This document shows, piece by piece, positions 9,701-17,304 of a DNA stretch of 64,000 nt (its first letter is position 1; each line of letters begins with the position of its first letter). The translations under genes were made by a program, and so were the position numbers. Below the pieces are notes generated by a model. That model saw nothing but the letters and a program-made list of their open reading frames with translations, searched no databases and was not told the DNA's origin. Source of the DNA: JBEICQ01 sp046297395 (GTDB lineage Bacteria; Bacteroidota; Bacteroidia; UBA4408); assembly GCA_046297395.1 (NCBI GenBank), contig JBKCNM010000007.1, forward strand, positions 1 through 64,000. The letters are read 5' to 3'.

Positions 9701-10031
9701 TACAGACAATGAACTGAACGAAATCAAACCCGATAAAAAACCAATCGGTGGATTGCTTCTTGATGGGGAAATAGGCAGAAGACGATTTTTACAGCATACA
9801 CAAATGCTTGCAGAGGGAACATGGGTGTACCTTTTCTCCGATGGGCTGGCTGATCAGTTTGGAGGGCCTTTAGAAAAGAAGTACATGGTGAAAAGGCTTA
9901 AAGAAAAATTGGTTCAAAATGCAGGCAAGCAAGGCAGTCAGCAGCTTCAATTTTGGCATGAGGAAATGACGCAATGGATGGTCGCCTGTGAGCAGGTTGA
10001 TGACATTTTGTTGGCAGGATTTCGTATCTGA
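6756..10031 (+). CDS. Two-component-type beta-propeller sensor with SpoIIE/PP2C phosphatase domain
   Basis: This 1091-residue membrane sensor has a signal segment (~residues 24-41) and a long external region of regulator-propeller repeats (e.g. DKTGLIYIGNNNGSILQYDG, DQQRGLWATCSNGISRVE). Next come a Y_Y_Y domain (~696-770), one membrane helix (WWAYLVYFFMVLGAFTLAV, ~775-797) and a coiled coil (~800-850). A cytoplasmic SpoIIE-type serine phosphatase domain ends the protein. Its metal-site motifs are present: SGDFYWF (~878), ADCTGHGVPGA (~897), DGMDIA (~954) and SDGLADQ (~1028). By family knowledge such enzymes dephosphorylate anti-sigma-factor antagonists or other serine-phosphorylated partners; the partner here is unknown. 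The only start that keeps the signal peptide is a TTG at 6756, overlapping the upstream lipoprotein gene. No histidine kinase domain is present, unlike the classical hybrid sensors with the same outer domains. Confidence 0.88.
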   Translation: MASNSKKFICQSLFFSSSKTVFKSLLLLFLFLFFSSISSLAEGIPFIKNYKWRDYLADHANWSIAQDKTGLIYIGNNNGSILQYDGVGWTSYFNQNYSVVRSMATGRDGKIYVGSQGEIGVLEFNESKTVYRSLNKLIPDSAAEFFDVWKTSVLQDSILFQTNTALYIFHNNHVKVLYPEGENLFHFGFEVNNKFYVLEQGVGLKVLRNGKLSNIPGGDFFARDKIYGILSSDENHLLVFTRERGIFEIGQLGQVKPFKTEIDPLLMQSGLYAVIRLSNGNIALGTLNEGLFIIGSKGEYKQHLNRQNGLQGSLVTSLFEDQQRGLWATCSNGISRVEISGALSLTGEDQGLNGQVKQVLQSGKYLYALTDQGAFVAKRSGERWERFNQIPNCTKQGFNLTLVNHDKVARVFACMDDGFYEFEGTASKKILHASMRSFCFDPKNNRIFLGTNVGISEYREQSGEWQRVEAYDEINQDVRNIELDTKGNIWFSTLFNGVFMIEKKVKTKSYFNNQNHNIETNQKYFMHHFDLQSGLPTLNAIQVTKVEQQIFFLTSVGILQYIPEKDNFEKATWVHPELFDWNFQVYRIAYKNKNDYWVGLADSINRKIVHINNNRAELLGRIQNFTASDIRHSDYGSVFFATDDGLFEYNTQKRFSESIKYPCIIRYYKKVRNQETIDITPREKVKTITLPYHDNHIQIGFSALFYDAVDETMFSWKMEGEDLSWTPYSDVSFCTYSNLSEGQYTFKARALNVYGDVSSTAEIIIIIKPPWYRTWWAYLVYFFMVLGAFTLAVQVNTKRLTKAKKRLEQIVEQRTKEVVKQKEEVEKQKLVIEIKNKDILDSINYAKKIQEAILPLNKEINDFFADAFIFFKPRDVVSGDFYWFYRIDEHTSIVAVADCTGHGVPGAFMSMIGHTLLNEIVIEKKIHLPTEILSELHARVHQSLKQQSGTESRDGMDIAVCSMNRQSRTICYAGANRPLFYFTDNELNEIKPDKKPIGGLLLDGEIGRRRFLQHTQMLAEGTWVYLFSDGLADQFGGPLEKKYMVKRLKEKLVQNAGKQGSQQLQFWHEEMTQWMVACEQVDDILLAGFRI

Positions 10032-10186
10032 GTTAACTTTTTTCTTGTTTGCTTTTACAGTTCTCCTCTTTTTAAGCATTTTTTAATCAATGTAACTATC
10101 TTTTATTCAGATACATATATTTTTTGTTTAATTAGCAGTAAACAAAATTCAACAAGGCTTGTCTTCAATGGTGTAAAAATCATTCT

Positions 10187-12571
10187 ATGAGAAAAATCAC
10201 TTACCTAACCTTCCTGACAAGCGCACTTTTTGCCTCTCAGGTTTCAGCCCAGGCACCCAAGGTGCAAATCATCCACAATTCAGCAGATGCAGCCGCCGCT
10301 CAGGTAGACATATATCTTAACGACTCTTTGTTGCTTGATGATTTTGCTTTCCGCACTGCAAGCCCTTTTGTGAATGTATTACCAGGACCTGTAAATGTGG
10401 CCATTGCTCCCTCAAACAGCAATTCTGTTGCAGATTCCATTGCATCTTTCAATTTTAATCTGGCTCCAAACACCAATTATGTGATTGTTGCCAGCGGTAT
10501 CGTTAGTAGCAATGGTTACAATCCCTCAATTCCTTTTGATTTGTCAGTGAGTGCCATCGGTCAAACTGCTGCGCAGAACCCTGCGAACACCGATTTACTG
10601 GTGTATCACGGTGGTACTGATGCTCCTGAAATCTCGGTATGGGAAACCAGCGGTACGGATACCGAAATCTTCAACAACTTTTCGTATGGAGATTTTGAAG
10701 GGTATCTTCCCCTTCCTACTGATGATTATGTACTTGAATTGAGAGACACTGCAGGGGTAATTACCTATAAATCTTATGATGCACCATTGGCTCAACTCAA
10801 TGCACAGGGTCTTGCCGGTGTGGTTGTTGCTTCCGGGTTCCTGAATCCTTCAGCCAATAGTAACGGTCCTGAGTTCGGTTTGTTTGTGGCGCTGCCTCTT
10901 GGAGGAGCCTTGCTTCCCTTGCCTGAGTCTACAGCCGAAATCCAGGTGATTCACAACTGCGCAGACGCAGCAGCTTCATTGGTTGATGTATATGTTAACG
11001 ACAGTTTAGCCATTGATAACTTTGCCTTCCGCACTGCTACATCTTTTTTGGAAGTTCCAGCAGGAGTTGATCTTGAAGTGGCCATTGCACCCTCCAACAG
11101 TACATCTTCTTCCGCTGCACTTGCCACTTTTACATACAACCTCGACGCCGGACAAAAATACACCATTGTTGCAGCTGGAATTGTAAGTCCTACGGGATAT
11201 AATCCTTCGGTGCCTTTTACCCTGCATGTATCTCCTAATGCACAAACAGAAGCAACTGACAGTACCAACACAGACATTTTGGTGTATCATGGTTCAACAG
11301 ATGCTCCGGTAGTATCTATATGGCAGCCCGACACAACACTCCTCTTTAGTGAATTTGCATTTGGCGATTTCGAAGGATACCTGAATTTGTCCACCGATGA
11401 TTATGTTTTACAAATTCGCGACAACAGTGGCAATCAAATTGTAAAAGCGTATGACGCGCCCTTGGCCACCCTTGGACTTGAAGGAGAAGCCATTGTGGTT
11501 GTTGCTTCCGGGTTCCTGAATCCAGCAGCCAACAGCAACGGACCGGCATTTGGACTTTGGGTTGCTTTACCCGCTGGTGGTCCGCTTGTGCAGCTTCCTG
11601 AATCGAAAGCCCGTATGCAGATTATCCACAATTCGGCGGATTTGGCTGCTGCTCAGGTTGATATTTATCTTAATGGAACACTCCTGTTGGATACATTTAG
11701 CTTTCGCTCCGCAACTTCATTTGTTGATGTACCGGCAGGGGTTAACATTCAAATAGGAATTGCTCCCGGTAATAGTAATTCAGTGGCAGATACGCTGGTA
11801 TCCTATAATTATGTTCTTGAATCAGGCCAGAAATATGTAGTGGTGGCTTCAGGAATCATCAGTCAATCCGGATATTCGCCTGATGAGCCATTTGATCTGT
11901 ATGTTTTTGATAACGCAAGAGAAGAAGCGCTCGATAGCAATAAGACGGATGTATTGGTATTTCATGGATCGACAGATGCGCCAACAGTTTCTGTTTGGGA
12001 AACAGGTGTAGGTGCCGGTGAATTATTCAATAACTTCTCCTACAATGATTATGAAGGATATCTTGAACTCAATACACTCAATTATGTTCTCGAAGTTCGT
12101 GATAATGCCGGTACCACGACGGTAGCCTCTTACAATGCACCTCTTCAAACACTTGGTCTGGATGGCGAAGCAATTACTGTTTTGGCTTCCGGCTTTTTAA
12201 ATCCTGCTCAAAACAGCAATGGTTCTGCTTTTGGTTTGTGGGTTGCTTTGGCTTCCGGTGGTCCTCTTGTTCAGTTACCCATTCATACGCCGAGTGGCAT
12301 TCAAAATTTCAATCAGGCGGATGCATTTGCGGTTTATCCAAATCCTTCCCGCGGTGCTGTATGGATTCAAATGCCTAATACAGGTGATTTGCAAACAGAA
12401 TTGAAAGTTTATTCCTCAACAGGTGCCCTTGTTGAAAGAAAGGTTGTAAACCTCAACGGAGGAAATGGGAACATGATGCAGATGAATACCGCCGATTGGT
12501 CCGGAGGATTGTACCATGTTACCTTATCTACTTCCAAAGGTCAGCTGACCCAAAGGATTGTGGTTGAATAA
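10187..12571 (+). CDS. Secreted triple-repeat DUF4397 protein with T9SS sorting domain
   Basis: The 794-residue protein has a clear signal peptide (cleavage after VSAQA, ~22). Three tandem repeats of about 225 residues start near residues 25, 250 and 475. Each repeat has two related halves: one opening with VQIIHNSADAAAAQVDIYLN-like sequence and one with LLVYHGGTDAPEISVWET-like sequence, both DUF4397-type beta domains. That gives six beta units. A T9SS type A sorting domain ends the protein (VYPNPSRGAVWIQMP to QRIVVE, ~715-794), so it should be exported across the outer membrane and probably surface-attached. Stretches such as the one coding VVVASGFLNP at ~10820 and ~11500 are nearly identical in DNA, which indicates recent internal duplication or conversion. 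No enzymatic motif is seen; an adhesive or structural role is inference. A terminator follows at 12595. Confidence 0.9.
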   Translation: MRKITYLTFLTSALFASQVSAQAPKVQIIHNSADAAAAQVDIYLNDSLLLDDFAFRTASPFVNVLPGPVNVAIAPSNSNSVADSIASFNFNLAPNTNYVIVASGIVSSNGYNPSIPFDLSVSAIGQTAAQNPANTDLLVYHGGTDAPEISVWETSGTDTEIFNNFSYGDFEGYLPLPTDDYVLELRDTAGVITYKSYDAPLAQLNAQGLAGVVVASGFLNPSANSNGPEFGLFVALPLGGALLPLPESTAEIQVIHNCADAAASLVDVYVNDSLAIDNFAFRTATSFLEVPAGVDLEVAIAPSNSTSSSAALATFTYNLDAGQKYTIVAAGIVSPTGYNPSVPFTLHVSPNAQTEATDSTNTDILVYHGSTDAPVVSIWQPDTTLLFSEFAFGDFEGYLNLSTDDYVLQIRDNSGNQIVKAYDAPLATLGLEGEAIVVVASGFLNPAANSNGPAFGLWVALPAGGPLVQLPESKARMQIIHNSADLAAAQVDIYLNGTLLLDTFSFRSATSFVDVPAGVNIQIGIAPGNSNSVADTLVSYNYVLESGQKYVVVASGIISQSGYSPDEPFDLYVFDNAREEALDSNKTDVLVFHGSTDAPTVSVWETGVGAGELFNNFSYNDYEGYLELNTLNYVLEVRDNAGTTTVASYNAPLQTLGLDGEAITVLASGFLNPAQNSNGSAFGLWVALASGGPLVQLPIHTPSGIQNFNQADAFAVYPNPSRGAVWIQMPNTGDLQTELKVYSSTGALVERKVVNLNGGNGNMMQMNTADWSGGLYHVTLSTSKGQLTQRIVVE

Positions 12572-12594
12572 ACAGAATAGAAATTAAACTTAGC

Positions 12595-12626
12595 AAACGG
12601 AGTCTCCAAAGGCTCCGTTTTTTTTA
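12595..12626. terminator. Bidirectional intrinsic terminator
   Basis: An 8-bp perfect stem, AAACGGAG (12595-12602) pairing with CTCCGTTT (12613-12620), is followed by a T-run on the plus strand. It has A-rich sequence on its other side. It lies between the convergent DUF4397 gene and folB and can serve both. Confidence 0.85.
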
Positions 12627-12995
12627 TTTTTCATAAGTGATTTCAACCCATACTTTTTCGAGTGGTCCTTCTACAGGAGGATTGATTTTTGTGAGTTTCA
12701 ATCTGATGGTATTTACCTCTTCAGGCACTTCCCTAACAAGTCGGTTGAGGGTTCTGGTGGCAACTTGTTCTATTAGTCGGCTTCTTAATTTTATTTCTTC
12801 GAAGCAAATTTTTTGAATCAGAGAATAATCTGCTGTCATCTGTAAGTCGTCTGTAGCTGCAGCAAGCGTGAAGTCTAGATAGACATAAACATCCGCAACA
12901 AATTCTCCCCCGATAAGGGATTCCGACTCCAGGCAGCCATGGTTTGAGTACACGCGAATTCCTTCAGCGGCTATAAGATGACCTTTGTAACTCAT
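12624..12995 (-). CDS. folB: Dihydroneopterin aldolase
   Basis: FolB converts 7,8-dihydroneopterin to 6-hydroxymethyl-7,8-dihydropterin in cytoplasmic folate synthesis. The 123-residue length and the order of elements fit the family: YSNHGCLESESLIGGEFVAD near residue 16, ADYSLI near 55, and the catalytic-lysine segment KINPPVEG near 105. The usual YxxHG motif is present with Ser-Asn between Tyr and His. It is the last gene of a minus-strand operon; its ATG overlaps the ClC stop by 4 bases, so it depends on upstream translation. No other folate gene is nearby. Confidence 0.92.
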   Translation of the reverse strand: MSYKGHLIAAEGIRVYSNHGCLESESLIGGEFVADVYVYLDFTLAAATDDLQMTADYSLIQKICFEEIKLRSRLIEQVATRTLNRLVREVPEEVNTIRLKLTKINPPVEGPLEKVWVEITYEK

Positions 12996-14779
12996 GTTTC
13001 AATTTTTTTATCTAAAAGTTGTTCTCTGTATTTTTCTAACAGATCTGTTTTTTTGATGAATCCGATAAACTGATTATCAATACTCACCACCGGAATTTTA
13101 AACATGCCATGCAAATCCATTTTGGCAAGAAGGCTTGCGGCATTTTCATCGAGTTTACTTACTACAGGTGATTTAGTGTATAGTTCGGCGACACTCACAT
13201 GGTTGTAAAGTTCACTTTTAAAAATCATAGAGCTTACGCTTTCGGTAGTAATAAATCCTTTGAAGTAATTCTTGTTGTCAGTCACCGGAATAATGGACCG
13301 GGGCGATTCTTTGATGAGGTTTACCACATCTCTGAGCTTGTGAGAAGGCGTGAGACAGGTATAATGAGTATCCACCAATTTAGTAAGGTTGATGCTACTA
13401 AGAATATAAGCATCAGAACTGGTGGCGATAAAGTGATTCTGTTCAGCAAGTTTTGATTTATCAATACTCATGGGTACAAAGTAGCGTGTAACCTGAAAAC
13501 TCATGGCAGATACCAGCATTAGGGGAATCATCAGTTCGTAGCCACCGGTGATTTCTGCAATCAGGAAGATGGCAGTGAGAGGTGCCCAAAATACTCCGCA
13601 CAATACTCCGGCCATGCCTGCCAATGCAAAGTTGGCCACAGGAAGATTGATATTGAAAAGCCATTGCAGAAGTACTGCTAAAAAACTACCGGTAAAGGCT
13701 CCTGAAAAAAGGGAAGGTGCAAAGTTTCCGCCATTTCCGCCGGAGGATATGGTGCAAGCCGTAGCAATAGGTTTTAAGAGAATGATGGCAAGGAAAAATA
13801 AAAGCAACATCCAGGGTGCTTTCATGTTCTGCATGGGTGAATAGCCATACAGTTTTTCAATACGAAATTCTGAAAGGGATTTCACGCTCTCATATCCTTC
13901 TCCGAAAAGGGGTGGGAAAAACCAGATAGCCAGACCTAAAAAGGCTGAACCAATGAGCCATCGGCTGATTCTGCTGCGAAGATTATTCTCGAAAAATTTG
14001 TCAACTCGGAGGAATGTTTTGGTAAAGTAAACTGATACCAAGCCGCAGAATATGCCCAACAAAGCATAAAATGGCACATGCAGATAACTAAATGGTTCAC
14101 GCAGTTTAAATGAGAACAGAATCTCTTCCTCCATCAAAAAGTTTGAACAGATGGCTCCGGTTGCAGCTGCTATAAGAAGTTGAATGAATGCACTGACTGA
14201 AGTTTCGGCCAGCAACACTTCGAATGAAAAAATAACGCCTGCAATAGGCGTATTGAATGTTCCTGCAATTCCTGCGCTTACCCCACAGGCAAGCAGCAGG
14301 GTTCGTTCCTTATAACTCAACTTATAGGTTTTACCGAACACCGATCCAATGGCTGCACCGGTATTCACAATGGGAGCTTCCAGTCCGGCTGAACCTCCAA
14401 AACCAACGGTTAATGCCGAACTTACCAGATGGCTGTACATACCTGATGACGGCAGGTTGGAGTTTTTTCGGGCAATGGCAAAAAGGATGTTGCTAATGCC
14501 TTTTTGAATGGGTTCCCGCATAAGGAAGAATGTAAATATCAAACAGAGTCCGATACCGATCAAAGGTGAAACAGAAAACAAAACACCCTGCGGCAAAAAA
14601 CCGGATGACAGAAATTGCCTGAAGAAATGCACCAGCACTTTTAGCAGTACGGAAGAAATACCGGCGCTTATTCCTACAATTACTGCGGCAACAAGCAAAA
14701 ACTGCCGCGGCGAAATCCGCTCTTGTATGCCGAGCACAACAGTCTTGAGCCTTTGATGAATATCATGCCCTATACTCAT
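12992..14779 (-). CDS. ClC family chloride channel/transporter with CBS domains
   Basis: The 595-residue inner-membrane protein has the many re-entrant helices of the ClC fold. GFGGSAGLEAPIVNTGAAIG (~residue 128) corresponds to the canonical G(K/R)EGP selectivity segment and keeps the gating glutamate. ISSGGNGGNFAPSLFSGAFT (~345) corresponds to the GxFxP segment. The last ~130 residues form a CBS pair (LRDVVNLIKESPRSIIPVTD and LAKMDLHGMFKIPVVS), which in this family binds adenine nucleotides and regulates gating. Whether it is a channel or a Cl-/H+ exchanger cannot be told. It overlaps the upstream DUF255 gene and downstream folB by 4 bases each. Confidence 0.92.
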   Translation of the reverse strand: MSIGHDIHQRLKTVVLGIQERISPRQFLLVAAVIVGISAGISSVLLKVLVHFFRQFLSSGFLPQGVLFSVSPLIGIGLCLIFTFFLMREPIQKGISNILFAIARKNSNLPSSGMYSHLVSSALTVGFGGSAGLEAPIVNTGAAIGSVFGKTYKLSYKERTLLLACGVSAGIAGTFNTPIAGVIFSFEVLLAETSVSAFIQLLIAAATGAICSNFLMEEEILFSFKLREPFSYLHVPFYALLGIFCGLVSVYFTKTFLRVDKFFENNLRSRISRWLIGSAFLGLAIWFFPPLFGEGYESVKSLSEFRIEKLYGYSPMQNMKAPWMLLLFFLAIILLKPIATACTISSGGNGGNFAPSLFSGAFTGSFLAVLLQWLFNINLPVANFALAGMAGVLCGVFWAPLTAIFLIAEITGGYELMIPLMLVSAMSFQVTRYFVPMSIDKSKLAEQNHFIATSSDAYILSSINLTKLVDTHYTCLTPSHKLRDVVNLIKESPRSIIPVTDNKNYFKGFITTESVSSMIFKSELYNHVSVAELYTKSPVVSKLDENAASLLAKMDLHGMFKIPVVSIDNQFIGFIKKTDLLEKYREQLLDKKIET

Positions 14780-16782
14780 TTTAAATGACCCTTTGATTTA
14801 TTCATTTCTGCGCAAAGGTAATGTAATGCTTCACTTACATTTTTAAAAGGTTCCATGCAGGCATCTCTTGTACATACATTTACCTTGTTTCCATGTTGCA
14901 AAAATTTTCCACTCAACATGGGAATATCAGATTGGTCTTCATGTAAGTGAATTCGCACACTATTTGGGATGTAATTTTTTTTGATGGCAAGGGATTCTTG
15001 AATCGCATCAGAACCGCTCACAATGAAATAATAAAATGGATGAGAAAACATCAGTGATACTTTTGCCCATCTTGAGTAGGCCGGAAGATAGTCTGTGAAA
15101 TTGCCTGATACATATTGAAGCATTGAGAAGGCTCTTTCGGCGAATTGGCTGTTTGCCATGATATCCCCCAAGAGACAGAGTGTTTGAGCCATCACTGCAT
15201 TGGAGGATGGGGTAACATTGTCCTGGATTTCTTTTTTTCGGATCATTGTTTTTTCATTTTTTCCGGAGAGAAAAAACAAAGGAGATTCAGTATCTGCATA
15301 CTCTTCCAAAGCATATCTTACCAATTCAATGGAATGTTTTAGGTAAAGGGAGTTTCCGCAGATAAAATAAGTGCGGAGCAATGCAAAGGCAGTGAAGGCT
15401 ATGTCGTCGAAAAAAGCGGGCTGGGAAAATGTCTCTCCATAATTTATTCTGTTTACAAACCCTTTCGGATTTACCTGAATCATGAGCAAATCGGCAAGCC
15501 ATGTAAGATTTTCAGATTTGCCATGAAATGCAAAAGCATCGCATAGTCCGGCAAGAGCAAGTGCATTCCATGAGGCAATTATTTTTGAATCAATGGCCGG
15601 ATGATTTCTTTTCTTCCTCGCTTCGAGTAATGTAATTCTGAGTTCTTCGGGAAGATTTATTTTTTTTTCAGGACCTGCCAAAGCATCATTTTCCAAATTG
15701 TTTGCTGACAGTACAAACCGATTGTGCTCCCATTCTTGTCCGCTTCGGATATTGAATTGACTTGCTACAAAATCATAATGCTTGTCGCAAACTTCTTTTA
15801 GTTCCTGTTCTTGCCATGTATAATATGTTCCTTCTTCTCCATCAGAATCAGCATCCATGGCTGCCAAATAACCAAAGGGTGTTTTGCATTCTTTGTCCAG
15901 AAAATCCAGTGTAAGTTCCAATGCCCGATTGATATCAGGGGCTTCAGTATAAGTGGCTATGCTTGAAAGAAGCCCAAGCAACTGGGCATTGTCATAGAGC
16001 ATTTTTTCAAAATGAGGTACTTTCCATTCCTCATCTGTGGAGTATCTGCAAAATCCACCTGCCAGATGATCGAAAATTCCACCTCTGCACATGGCCAATG
16101 TGGTTTTGATACTATGATTAACACATGCCCAATCTTTTTCCATTAAACCATGATCCAGTAAATACAGGTAGTTATCGGGCATCGGAAATTTGGGAGCGTG
16201 GTTGATTCCTCCATACACAGCGTCAAACATCTGCTTCCATGAATCCATGGCAACTTTCAGACCAACAGGGTTGATCTTGTCTTTTTGCTCGAGAAGTGAA
16301 GGCGATGACAAATAGGAAAATAATTTCTCTGCATATTCATCGTAAGTATTTCTGTTGCTTTGGTACCCTTCTGATAGTGAAGTGAGGATTCTTTTCCATT
16401 GCTCCGGAGGAAAATAGGTGCCACCATAAATGGGCTTTCCATCAGGCAAGGTGAAACAATTTAGGGGCCACCCGCCTCTTCCTGTCATGATTTGAACAGC
16501 CTCCATGTAGAGCGTATCTAAATCGGGTCGCTCTTCTCTGTCAACCTTTACACAGATGAAATGATTATTCATCATTGTGGCGATATCCGGATTTTCAAAG
16601 CATTGTTTTTCCATCACATGACACCAGTGACAGGATGAATATCCGATGCTAAACAGAATTAGCTTATTGGCTTGATGTGCCTGTAAAAATACCTCTTGCG
16701 AATAGGCCAACCAATGCACAGGATTTTGCGCATGCTGTTTAAGATACAGACTGTTTTCTCCTTGGAGCTTATTTTTAGTCAT
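14776..16782 (-). CDS. DUF255/YyaL-like thioredoxin-domain protein
   Basis: The 668-residue protein matches the YyaL/spermatogenesis-associated protein 20 family. The N-terminal thioredoxin-like domain carries the CxxC pair in SSCHWCHVMEKQCF (Cys51, Cys54) and the family signature VDREERPDLDTLYMEAVQ. GGWPLNCFTLPDGKPIYGGT follows. The remainder is a glycan-enzyme-like alpha/alpha barrel (HFEKMLYDNAQL, MDADSDGEEGTYYTW, IIASWNALALAGL). The biochemical role of the family is not firmly known. The ATG at 16782 gives the usual N-terminus (NKLQGENSLYLKQHAQNPVHW-like). Remarkably, a terminator hairpin ends directly at this start codon, so transcription must either read through it or start within it. 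Confidence 0.9.
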   Translation of the reverse strand: MTKNKLQGENSLYLKQHAQNPVHWLAYSQEVFLQAHQANKLILFSIGYSSCHWCHVMEKQCFENPDIATMMNNHFICVKVDREERPDLDTLYMEAVQIMTGRGGWPLNCFTLPDGKPIYGGTYFPPEQWKRILTSLSEGYQSNRNTYDEYAEKLFSYLSSPSLLEQKDKINPVGLKVAMDSWKQMFDAVYGGINHAPKFPMPDNYLYLLDHGLMEKDWACVNHSIKTTLAMCRGGIFDHLAGGFCRYSTDEEWKVPHFEKMLYDNAQLLGLLSSIATYTEAPDINRALELTLDFLDKECKTPFGYLAAMDADSDGEEGTYYTWQEQELKEVCDKHYDFVASQFNIRSGQEWEHNRFVLSANNLENDALAGPEKKINLPEELRITLLEARKKRNHPAIDSKIIASWNALALAGLCDAFAFHGKSENLTWLADLLMIQVNPKGFVNRINYGETFSQPAFFDDIAFTAFALLRTYFICGNSLYLKHSIELVRYALEEYADTESPLFFLSGKNEKTMIRKKEIQDNVTPSSNAVMAQTLCLLGDIMANSQFAERAFSMLQYVSGNFTDYLPAYSRWAKVSLMFSHPFYYFIVSGSDAIQESLAIKKNYIPNSVRIHLHEDQSDIPMLSGKFLQHGNKVNVCTRDACMEPFKNVSEALHYLCAEMNKSKGHLK

Positions 16783-16807
16783 AAAAAAACCGCAGAAAAA
16801 CTGCGGT
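16783..16807 (-). terminator. Intrinsic terminator abutting the DUF255 start codon
   Basis: On the minus strand a 7-bp stem (ACCGCAG pairing with CTGCGGT, 16789-16807) is followed by seven T residues. The T-run ends at the ATG of the DUF255 gene (16780-16782). It terminates the small lipoprotein gene at 16835-17104, and by position it may attenuate expression of the operon downstream. Confidence 0.8.
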
Positions 16808-16834
16808 ACTATTTTAAATCAGAAGGTGTAACAA

Positions 16835-17104
16835 TTAATTGCACTCACTGCAATCTGTAACTTCCTTAATCATCAGTTCTTTGTCGATGAGCTGATTGTT
16901 TGAAGGATCTCTTTCGGTTGGATTTTTGAGATACTCAATAAACTCCGACCTTGTAATGCATCCGACATACACCCTTTTGCCCTTGTATTGTGAAAGACCG
17001 GTAACACAAACATCATCATCGAGATTTTTTTTACATCCGAGCAGGCTGGTTAAAGTTAGCACTCCTGCAAATGACAATATCAGTGTAGAATACTTTGGTC
17101 TCAT
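16835..17104 (-). CDS. Small putative lipoprotein
   Basis: This 89-residue protein is not recognised. It has a signal peptide with lipobox SLLGC (Cys ~23) and a short acidic mature part containing four more cysteines (CVTG, VGCITR, and CSEC at the C-terminus). Those could form disulfides or bind metal. I start it at the ATG at 17104; an upstream ATG at 17134 would add ten residues and spoil the signal peptide. A TATATTTG promoter box lies 8 bases upstream. A terminator follows, so it appears to be a single-gene unit, transcribed away from the TPP-controlled receptor gene. Confidence 0.7.
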   Translation of the reverse strand: MRPKYSTLILSFAGVLTLTSLLGCKKNLDDDVCVTGLSQYKGKRVYVGCITRSEFIEYLKNPTERDPSNNQLIDKELMIKEVTDCSECN

Positions 17105-17112
17105 AGTGTGAA

Positions 17113-17120
17113 CAAATATA
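17113..17120 (-). promoter_or_regulatory. -7 promoter box of the small lipoprotein gene
   Basis: The minus strand reads TATATTTG, an exact TAnnTTTG match, 8 bases before the ATG at 17104. It supports the shorter start. No convincing -33 box is seen. Confidence 0.5.
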
Positions 17121-17142
17121 AATGAAAAATTCAAAAATTAGT

Positions 17143-17174
17143 TTTGGGATGTTTTATAAAATTCCATTGCTTTG
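17143..17174 (+). promoter_or_regulatory. Promoter of the TPP-riboswitch transcript
   Basis: TTTG at 17143-17146 and TTGCTTTG at 17167-17174 are spaced by 20 bases; the second differs from TAnnTTTG at one base. A start a few bases downstream would place the transcript 5' end just before the riboswitch. Confidence 0.55.
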
Positions 17175-17184
17175 CACCTACAAT

Positions 17185-17270
17185 AACCAGGGGTGCTTTT
17201 GTGCTGTTTCACAAAGGCTGAGATTACACCCAGTAACCTGATCCGGGTAATGCCGGCGTAGGGAGTGTTG
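17185..17270 (+). promoter_or_regulatory. TPP riboswitch (THI element)
   Basis: The conserved blocks appear in order: GGGGTGC (17190-17196), a variable hairpin (TTTGTG/CACAAA), GGCTGAGA (17216-17223), ACCC, ACCTGATC, GGGTAATGCC and GCGTAGGGAG (ending ~17265). It lies 35 bases before the ATG of the TonB-dependent receptor. No intrinsic terminator follows. A short GTAT/ATAC hairpin at about 17290-17303 sits next to the start codon, so control of translation initiation is the likelier mode; this last point is inference. Binding of thiamine pyrophosphate is expected to turn the gene off. Confidence 0.95.
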
Positions 17271-17304
17271 ATGCGGTACATGCATCCCTGTATACTTGGA
17301 TACC

